A stretch of 5,253 nucleotides of DNA, from the NCBI GenBank assembly GCA_049301335.1, contig JBAQKV010000013.1, positions 1 to 5,253 on the forward strand, written 5' to 3'. A model generated the notes under the pieces. It saw only the letters and a list, made by a program, of their open reading frames with translations, was not told the origin of the DNA and did no database searches. This document shows positions 1-4,673 of the stretch, piece after piece; positions within the stretch are counted from its first letter, which is position 1, and the number at the start of each line of letters is the position of its first letter. Made by a program: the position numbers and the translations under genes. The DNA comes from JANJWP01 sp049301335 (GTDB lineage Bacteria > Patescibacteriota > Gracilibacteria > BD1-5 > UBA2023).

Positions 1-1
1 A

Positions 2-40
2 TCCTACTGCCTCTCGGAATACCGTCGGGAAAAACAATAA
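2..40 (+). CDS. Possible 3' end of a gene entering from the left edge
   Basis: Frame 2 gives SYCLSEYRREKQ followed by TAA. Its codons (TCC, TAC, CTC, TCG, GAA) match the C/G-ending preference of the clear genes, and it stops 14 nt before a terminator, where a gene end is expected. Frame 3 is also open to a TAG at 48-50 (PTASRNTVGKNNNKR). The fragment is too short to identify a family or to be sure of the frame. Confidence 0.3.
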   Translation, partial: SYCLSEYRREKQ

Positions 41-54
41 TAAGCGTTAGGCCA

Positions 55-90
55 GCATGAAAAACGCCCCTTCCGGGGCGTTTTTCATGC
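55..90. terminator. Bidirectional intrinsic terminator
   Basis: This is a perfect 16-bp inverted repeat (55-70 pairing with 75-90) around the loop TTCC. A GC core (CGCCCC/GGGGCG) is flanked by five As on the left and five Ts on the right, so a U-tract follows the hairpin in either direction. It would end both the gene entering from the left and the minus-strand transcript carrying the tRNA. Confidence 0.9.
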
Positions 91-135
91 TTCTTGTTAT
101 TCGCAACCACTATGGTCAGCGAGCTCGGTTTTCTA

Positions 136-210
136 TGGCTGGGGATGAGGGATTCGAACCCCCGAATGGCGGATTCAGAGTCCGCTGCCTTACCACTTGG
201 CGAATCCCCA
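136..210 (-). tRNA. tRNA-Gln (anticodon CUG)
   Basis: The reverse complement folds as a 75-nt cloverleaf. The acceptor stem TGGGGAT/ATCCCCA starts with the U1-A72 pair typical of tRNA-Gln. The discriminator base is G and CCA is encoded at 136-138. The anticodon stem GCGGA/TCCGC encloses the loop CTCTGAA, giving anticodon CUG, which reads CAG. The T arm has the loop TTCGAAT with one G-U pair in its stem. It is an ordinary glutamine tRNA, not the UCA-anticodon glycine tRNA needed to read UGA, which must be encoded elsewhere. The bidirectional terminator lies 45 nt beyond its 3' end. Confidence 0.95.
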
Positions 211-232
211 ATGAATTCGACGTGCGCCGGGG

Positions 233-260
233 ATAATATAGAAAATACGCTCCGGTGCAA
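233..260 (-). promoter_or_regulatory. Candidate promoter of tRNA-Gln
   Basis: On the minus strand, TTGCAC (255-260) and TATTAT (233-238, five of six to TATAAT) are separated by 16 bp. Transcription would start near 226, about 16 nt before the tRNA. The stretch after the -10 box is GC-rich (CCCCGGCGC), as in stringently controlled stable-RNA promoters of well-studied bacteria. The upstream protein gene could also read through, since no terminator separates them. Confidence 0.5.
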
Positions 261-271
261 ATCAAAAATGC

Positions 272-829
272 TTAAAAGTCGGGTTCGTCCTTATGCAGAT
301 GGTGGCGCAAAGCCATGGTTCGGACGCTCTTCGACGGCGGAATCATGATAGCCTTCGCGAGCACGTACGAGAACCGTACCGTCTTCCTTACGCCGTTCAC
401 CACGGTTTCGAATTCGACGTATTCCGGCTTCGCGCCGTTCGCCGACTGTATTCCCCATGCGGCCTCAAAATCTTCGTAGTTCATTTCGAGTTCCGATTTG
501 GGACGGAGCACTTCGGTAGTTTCCGAAGGCTGGAAATCGAAAAGCGTGGTCTGCTGAGGTTCGATGAGCTTCGCCGCGGCGTCCGCGACTTTTTCCGCGA
601 CCGCCGAAACTTCGGTAACCTTCGCGGAATCGGCGAGGGATCGGATTTTGGCAAGGGTCATCGAAGGCGCGACCGAAGTGCTGAAAAACTTCTTCGCGAG
701 CATCGCGTGGATCTGCGTCGGATTGAATTGCCCCTGGTCGTCGAGCTCGTCGTACGCCGCGTCGTATTCCACGAGGAAATCCCTGGCCCATTCGGGCGTA
801 TGTGCTGTGGGGTTCTCTGGAATCGGCAT
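272..829 (-). CDS. Hypothetical protein, 185 aa, unrecognised
   Basis: I do not recognise this family. The product has no signal peptide or membrane segment and is probably cytoplasmic. Residues 1-90 are acidic and helix-prone, with an Ala/Lys-rich stretch around 65-90. Residues 91-115 look like a flexible Gln/Thr/Pro/Glu linker. Residues 116-185 look like a second small domain (Trp125, then beta-like segments around 136-156) and the C-terminus is basic with two adjacent His (176-177). The linker holds QTTLF (93-97), which fits the bacterial beta-clamp-binding pattern Q-x-(S/T/D)-L-F, but such short motifs also occur by chance. The ATG at 829 is chosen because an in-frame TAG lies 24 nt upstream and a promoter precedes it. 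No UGA codon is used. The stop is TAA and tRNA-Gln follows after 61 nt. There is no clear Shine-Dalgarno sequence. Confidence 0.8.
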   Translation of the reverse strand: MPIPENPTAHTPEWARDFLVEYDAAYDELDDQGQFNPTQIHAMLAKKFFSTSVAPSMTLAKIRSLADSAKVTEVSAVAEKVADAAAKLIEPQQTTLFDFQPSETTEVLRPKSELEMNYEDFEAAWGIQSANGAKPEYVEFETVVNGVRKTVRFSYVLAKAIMIPPSKSVRTMALRHHLHKDEPDF

Positions 830-851
830 GACCGGAAAATAGGTTTTCTAC

Positions 852-881
852 ATATTACCACATGAGGTTAAAAATAATCAA
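852..881 (-). promoter_or_regulatory. Candidate promoter of the 185-aa protein gene
   Basis: On the minus strand, TTGATT (876-881) and TAATAT (852-857) are separated by 18 bp, with TG two bases before the -10 box. A start near 845 would leave a leader of about 16 nt. It is divergent from the plus-strand promoter at 901-928, so the 830-950 gap works as a divergent promoter region. I see no convincing operator in it. Confidence 0.45.
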
Positions 882-900
882 ATCCTCGCGTTTTTTCAGG

Positions 901-928
901 TTGCTCCGCCCGTGGCAACCCGTATACT
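901..928 (+). promoter_or_regulatory. Candidate promoter of the small membrane protein / protease pair
   Basis: TTGCTC (901-906) and TATACT (923-928, five of six to TATAAT) have a 16-bp spacer. Transcription would start near 935, about 16 nt before the ATG at 951. The -35 box matches consensus only in TTG. Confidence 0.5.
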
Positions 929-950
929 ATGCGCCGTAATCCCTCTTTCG

Positions 951-1256
951 ATGTTCGTAAAAATCATCTATTTCCTCTTTTTCGTCCCGCTCGGGGTCGC
1001 CGTCCTGAAATATCGGAAAAACGTCTACGAGTGGACCGGCCAATGGTATTGGGCCGAAAAATGGCTCTGACGCTGAGGCACCGTGGTCGTCATCATCCTT
1101 ACCGGATTGGCCATGATCTTCTTCTGAGTCGGATATCCTCTCTGAGCCTTCGAAGGTCTCAGGGGCGGAAACGGACCCATCGGCACCCCGCCGGGTCTCG
1201 AAAGAAGCCAGTCCCCCACCGGCCAAGACGCTCCCACGGACGCCGGGCAGCAATAA
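951..1256 (+). CDS. Small two-TM membrane protein, 101 aa, four UGA-glycine codons
   Basis: Under the standard code this reading stops after 39 codons. With UGA as glycine it runs 101 codons to TAA. UGAs fall at residues 40, 42, 59 and 65 (nt 1068, 1074, 1125, 1143). Membrane segments are likely at about 3-19 and 44-60, followed by a Gly/Pro/Gln-rich tail (68-101). Between the helices lies YEWTGQWYWAEKW, then L-UGA-R-UGA-GT. With glycine this gives AEKWLGRGGT, which from memory resembles small CPR membrane proteins carrying a WAEKxxGxGGT-like motif. Their function is unknown to me. The ATG is chosen from the promoter 22 nt upstream; the frame stays open further upstream and a GTG at 912 is a weaker option. 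The protease gene follows after 22 nt, suggesting an operon. About a quarter of its glycines (4 of 17) use UGA. Confidence 0.82.
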
Positions 1257-1278
1257 TCCGATTTCCACTCATTTCCCC

Positions 1279-2862
1279 ATGCGCTTTTCCTTCAAAAAAA
1301 CAGTAGCGGCGTTCGCGGTCTTCGCGACGCTTTTCCCGTACGCCCTTCCGCAAACCTCCGCCGAAGCCGCGACCGGAACCGCCATCACGGTCAAGCCGAC
1401 CCCGCTTTCCAAATATTCCTACCTCGACCGTTCGAAGACGATGACGGTAAAGGAATTCTTCACCATCGCGTTCAACGTTCTCGCCGAATACGAAAACGTT
1501 CCCAAATCGAGCAAGTACGTCAAACTCGAATACCTCAACGTCGCGCCGGACACCGCGTTTTATTCCGCGATGCAGAAGGGCGTCTACCTCAACCTCGTCG
1601 AGAACTTTAAAACCTCCGTACCGGTTCGCAAGACCGCTACCGAAGGCATGTTCGCCAAGGTCATCGAACGCCTCACCGGGCAGACCGTCGCGGTCGTTCC
1701 GGGCAAGGCGCTCACCTACGGCGCGCTTTTCGACACCATCTCCGACCTTTACTCCCAAGAGGATACGACGGCTTCGGACGGAGTCGACAAGGCGTCCAAC
1801 TACGCCATCCTCAACGACGCGTACCTCAAGCTCAGGGACGAGTACTACGACGCCTCCAAGGTCGAAGAAACCGAACTCCTCCGCGGAGCCATCACCGGAA
1901 TGACGGAAGCCACCGGCGACAAGCACACCGTCTACTTCCCCCCTACCGAAAGCAAGGAGTTCCAAGACGAACTCTCCGGCGAACTCGAAGGCATCGGCGC
2001 GTACGTCGACATGTCCGTTCCGGGAGTGCTCAACGTCATTTCGCCGCTCGTAGGCTCCCCTGCCGAGAAGGTCGGGCTCAAGGGCGGCGACGTCATCACC
2101 AAGATCGACGACCTCGCGGTAACCGCCGAAGTTTCGCTCGAATACGCGGTTTCCAAGATCAAGGGCAAAGCCGGTACGAACGTGGTCGTCCACGTGAAGC
2201 GCGGAAACGAAAACCTCGTCTTCACGGTCACTCGCGCCAAGATCGAAATCAAGTACGTCGAATATAAGAAGCTCGCGTCCGGCGTTCCGTATATCAAGAT
2301 TTCGATGTTCGGCGACGGTACCCTCAAGGGGTTCGCCGAAGCCGCGACCTGGATCAAGAAGAACGGTACTGACACCGACAAACTTATCATCGACCTCCGC
2401 AACGATCCGGGCGGAAGCCTCGACGAAGTCGCCGGCATCCTCTCGTACTTCGTACCGAAGGGCGAAGCGGTCGTAAAAATCCACTACCGCGATTCCAAAG
2501 ACCAGATCGTCAGCGCCGGTTCCGACGCTCCGCTCTCGGGACGCAAGATCGCCATCCTCGTGAACGGCGGCTCCGCTTCCGCTTCCGAAATCATGGCGGG
2601 CACCATCAAGGATTACCTTCCCAAGACGGTCATCGTGGGCGAGAAATCCTACGGCAAGGGCTCGGTGCAGAACTTCGTCCCCTACCCGGACGGTTCGAGC
2701 ATCAAGTACACCATCGCCAAGTGGTTCACCGGCAAGACCGAAATCGGGATCGACGGTACGGGCATCATCCCGGACGTCGTCGTCCAAACCGAAACCGGTT
2801 CGCTCGCCACCGGCGACAAAGTCCTCGAAAAAGCCGAAGAAGCGCTCAGGAACGTCCGCTAA
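1279..2862 (+). CDS. Secreted S41 C-terminal processing protease (Ctp/Prc type) with SLH-like N-terminus
   Basis: This 527-aa enzyme is a serine endopeptidase of family S41, expected to cut proteins near their C-termini outside the cytoplasmic membrane. Residues 1-30 form a signal peptide (FSFKK, hydrophobic core, AEA at 28-30). Residues about 50-137 resemble SLH-type repeats (KYVKLEYLNVAPDTAFYSAM; later MFAKVIERLTG). Residues 175-240 carry the family's pre-PDZ segment (YYDAS, GAITGMTEATGD, ELEGIGAYV). The PDZ domain spans about 238-320 (GSPAEKVGLKGGDVITKID). The catalytic core includes LIIDLRNDPGGSLDEV (369-384), NGGSASASEI (429-438) with Ser434 the likely nucleophile, and EKSYGKGSVQ (455-464) with Lys460 and Gln464 completing the expected Ser-Lys-Gln set. 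The site looks intact and active. It uses no UGA codon and ends in TAA. The N-terminal domain may anchor it to the envelope. The bases before the ATG are pyrimidine-rich, without a Shine-Dalgarno sequence. Confidence 0.93.
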   Translation: MRFSFKKTVAAFAVFATLFPYALPQTSAEAATGTAITVKPTPLSKYSYLDRSKTMTVKEFFTIAFNVLAEYENVPKSSKYVKLEYLNVAPDTAFYSAMQKGVYLNLVENFKTSVPVRKTATEGMFAKVIERLTGQTVAVVPGKALTYGALFDTISDLYSQEDTTASDGVDKASNYAILNDAYLKLRDEYYDASKVEETELLRGAITGMTEATGDKHTVYFPPTESKEFQDELSGELEGIGAYVDMSVPGVLNVISPLVGSPAEKVGLKGGDVITKIDDLAVTAEVSLEYAVSKIKGKAGTNVVVHVKRGNENLVFTVTRAKIEIKYVEYKKLASGVPYIKISMFGDGTLKGFAEAATWIKKNGTDTDKLIIDLRNDPGGSLDEVAGILSYFVPKGEAVVKIHYRDSKDQIVSAGSDAPLSGRKIAILVNGGSASASEIMAGTIKDYLPKTVIVGEKSYGKGSVQNFVPYPDGSSIKYTIAKWFTGKTEIGIDGTGIIPDVVVQTETGSLATGDKVLEKAEEALRNVR

Positions 2863-2890
2863 TTGCATTTGGAAATATCCCTCGTATCAT
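2863..2890 (+). promoter_or_regulatory. Candidate promoter of the collar-protein array, overlapping the protease terminator
   Basis: TTGCAT (2863-2868), directly after the protease stop codon, is followed after 16 bp by TATCAT (2885-2890, five of six to TATAAT). The -10 box falls in the loop of the terminator hairpin. Transcription would start near 2897, inside its 3' arm, about 21 nt before the ATG at 2918. RNA made here cannot form the hairpin. The call rests on spacing and partial matches only. Confidence 0.4.
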
Positions 2891-2905
2891 GCGGGGGATA
2901 TTTTT
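2873..2905 (+). terminator. Intrinsic terminator after the protease gene
   Basis: A 12-bp stem (2873-2884 with 2892-2903, one G-U pair) and a 7-nt loop are followed by a T-rich run (TTTTTCTTT). It starts 11 nt after the protease stop and ends only about 13 nt before the next ATG, so the array downstream probably has its own promoter or depends on read-through. Confidence 0.75.
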
Positions 2906-2917
2906 CTTTATTCGAGC

Positions 2918-3460
2918 ATGAAAGCCCCGTACCTGAAAAAACTCGCTCTCGGCGCTACTGCCGGACTCGGGTTCGGCATGGCGATTCTCGCCGTCGGCGT
3001 CGCGTACGCCACGTATTCGGGCCTCACCGCCTCCACCGCAGAAACGCTCACGAAGGCCAAATGGAACGAAATGCTGCAATACACCGTGCCTCCGGGGGCG
3101 GTAATGGCGTTCAATCTCACGACGTGTCCGACGAACTGGAGCGAATACACGCCCGCGTACGGACGTTTCATCCGCGGAATCGACAAGAGCGGCACTGCCG
3201 TCGACCCCGACGGACAACGCGCTCCGGGAGCGATTCAGAACGACTCCCTCCAGAACCACACCCACTACATCGTGGGCGAATCCGGATGACAGGACAACGT
3301 CGTGGCCGAACAGGATTCGAACACCGACTCCCCATTTGCCGGCGCGGCCGGATCGTCGCGAGGCGACGCCTACGTCTACGTAGGGTACGGAAAGGTGGGA
3401 AACTTCACCTCCGAAACCCGCGGACGCAACGTCGCCCTCCTTTACTGCGTAAAGAACTAA
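2918..3460 (+). CDS. Secreted collar-domain surface protein, paralogue 1 of 3 (180 aa, one UGA)
   Basis: Residues 1-31 are a signal peptide or membrane anchor: KK, a Gly/Ala-rich hydrophobic core, then AYA at 29-31. After a short linker, residues 49-88 carry WNEMLQYTVPPGAVMAFNL, CPTNW and GRFIRGID. This is the pattern of phage tail-collar / tail-fibre tip domains also found in bacterial surface proteins. The DGQRAPGAIQ segment (98-107) and NHTH (113-116) follow, and the protein ends RGRNVALLYCVKN. Cys70 and Cys177 are conserved in all three paralogues and may form a disulfide. The standard code stops at UGA residue 124 (nt 3287), but the frame continues to TAA with the family C-terminus intact, so UGA is read through, as glycine. 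It is likely exported and involved in surface binding; the ligand is unknown. The next gene starts 3 nt after the stop. Confidence 0.87.
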
Positions 3461-4255
3461 ATCATGCGCGCATCGGTCAAAAAAATGAAAGACGGAATGC
3501 TTCTCTGATTCTGATTCGTGCTCGTCGTAACCGCTTTCGGTGCGGCGTACGCTGCATATTCGAACCTCTCCGTCGCTGGCGGCGACCAACTTTCTTCTTC
3601 CAAATGGAACGAATTGGTCTCGTATTCCGTTCCCCCCGGTGCGGTCATGGCGTTCAATTTGCCGGCCTGTCCTACCGGATGGAGCGAAGCGGACGGGGGA
3701 AGCGGAAGGCCGAATTTACGCGGACAATTCATCCGAGGCCTAAATTCCACCGCCACGGGAATAGACAAGTGACGAACGCTCTGAAGCTGGCAAAAAGGCT
3801 CGCTGAACATGAACGACGACGGAAACGGGTTGAACGGGCTCGCCACTTCCCACGGGACCATGACCTGAGCTCTCGGCTACGATCCGGTAACCCTGACGGA
3901 CTATCCGAGCCGATGACACTCGATGGTGAATTCGACCCCGGGATACGAGGATTATTACAACTCATACCCTGATTACTGGGGCATAACCCGTCCGACGAAC
4001 GTCGCCCTCCTGTATTGCGTGAAGAACTAATTACACGGTAAACGCCGACCAATGGATACGAAAAAATTTCTAGGAAAACTCCGGGACGGGATGACCATGG
4101 GGCTCGGGGTGTGCCTTACGGTAGGCGCCGTCTCAGGCGCATACGCGACCTATGCCACCCTCACCGCTTCGCCGAGCGAAACCCTCACGAAAGACAAGTG
4201 GAACGAAATGCTCCAATATACCGTACCGCCGGGCGCGGTGATGGCGTTCAATCTC
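3062..4255 (+). repeat. Three diverged copies of a 57-nt conserved block in the collar genes
   Basis: Copies lie at 3062-3118, 3605-3661 and 4199-4255, each 57 nt and each encoding WNE....Y.VPPGAVMAFNL. Copies 1 and 3 are nearly identical as protein but differ at many third positions, so they are old duplications rather than recent copies. They mark paralogy and are not a mobile element. Confidence 0.8.
3464..4030 (+). CDS. Secreted collar-domain surface protein, paralogue 2 of 3 (188 aa, six UGA)
   Basis: Six in-frame UGAs occur at residues 15, 17, 103, 107, 135 and 151, or 6 of 26 glycines. Read as glycine, the N-terminus becomes KDGMLLGFGFVLVV followed by AYA (28-30), matching paralogue 3 (DGMTMGLGVCL) where both positions are GGG. 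UGAs 103 and 107 restore DKGRTLGSWQ, a motif typical of collar domains; position 107 is GGA in paralogue 1. Shared landmarks are SKWNELVSYSVPPGAVMAFNL (48-67 in part), CPTGW (Cys69), RGQFIRGLN and the C-terminal NVALLYCVKN (Cys185). The middle (about 108-175) is unlike its siblings and rich in Asn, Asp, Tyr and Thr. The ATG at 3464 is chosen; the ATG at 3485 (residue 8) is an alternative. The standard code would wrongly give an internal 84-aa fragment. The stop is TAA and no Shine-Dalgarno sequence is visible. Ligand and exact role are unknown. Confidence 0.87.
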
Positions 4256-4639
4256 GCCTCCTGCCCAACGGGATGGAGCGCCGCCGATGGCGGAGGAACT
4301 CCGGCAAGGCCAGACCTTCGCGGGGAATTCATACGCGGATTGGACTCTTGAAGATGAATCGACGCTAGCAGGTGATTGGCTACGAGCCAATCCGGAACTT
4401 CCCTACCGTCGCTGTACGTGTACGCTTCAAGCCCTACGTCCGGATTGATAGTGAGCCACCCGATAAGCGCGAACGCCGGCTATCCGAATGACGCTATGGC
4501 CACGAATACCGACAGCATGAAGACTACTGCCGGCGGAACGTACATGAGCGTCTCCATGTCCCCTACGGGAGTTTCCAACGCCGTAAGCTTCACGACGCGC
4601 CCCCGGAACGTCGCCTTCCTCTACTGCGTGAAGAACTAA
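4052..4639 (+). CDS. Secreted collar-domain surface protein, paralogue 3 of 3 (195 aa, three UGA)
   Basis: Residues 1-32 are a signal peptide or anchor ending AYA (30-32). Then come KWNEMLQYTVPPGAVMAFNL (49-68), CPTGW (Cys71), LRGEFIRGLDS (89-99), a variable Ser/Thr/Ala-rich segment, and the C-terminus PRNVAFLYCVKN with Cys192. UGAs at residues 100, 102 and 108 (nt 4349, 4355, 4373) lie in one short stretch. As glycine they give RGLDSGRGIDASRGLATSQ, a classic collar-domain sequence; residue 102 aligns with a GGA codon in paralogue 2 (TGID). In the standard code the gene appears as a 99-aa fragment plus an 87-aa fragment starting at 4376. It lies 21 nt after paralogue 2 and is followed at once by a bidirectional terminator, so it is probably the last gene of the operon. 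Confidence 0.88.
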
Positions 4640-4668
4640 AAAATGCCCCGGAATGTCCGGGGCATTTT
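4640..4668. terminator. Bidirectional intrinsic terminator between convergent genes
   Basis: A perfect 13-bp stem (4640-4652 with 4656-4668) encloses a 3-nt loop, with As on the left and Ts on the right. It begins immediately after the stop codon of the third collar gene and ends 5 nt before the stop codon of the convergent polA-like gene, so it serves both strands. Confidence 0.9.
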
Positions 4669-4673
4669 CATTT

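Noticed and set aside
94..348. Plus-strand frame of 84 codons
   Set aside because: It runs through the tRNA-Gln gene and its promoter and into the antisense of the 185-aa gene.
860..896. Hairpin between GAGG (864) and CCTC (884) followed by six Ts
   Set aside because: Only four pairs with a large AT-rich loop; too weak for a terminator, and it overlaps the better-supported divergent promoter.
1159..2868. Long minus-strand open frame (569 codons) opposite the protease gene
   Set aside because: It is a shadow of GC-rich third positions. Its product is low-complexity (Val/Asp/Gly/Arg), and the opposite strand carries an intact S41 protease with catalytic motifs.
3464..4030. Paralogue 2 as a pseudogene broken by six stop codons
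   Set aside because: There are no frameshifts, no internal TAA/TAG, and the family N- and C-termini are intact. All six interruptions are UGA, and those that can be aligned with confidence sit at glycine positions.
2918..4639. Prophage tail-fibre module
   Set aside because: The collar-like domain recalls phage tails, but each protein has an export segment and no other phage genes are present. A distant phage origin of the domain is possible.
3400..4639. Diversity-generating retroelement target repeats at the collar gene 3' ends
   Set aside because: The C-terminal coding segments differ mostly by scattered synonymous changes, not by adenine-specific changes, and no template repeat or reverse transcriptase is visible in the window.
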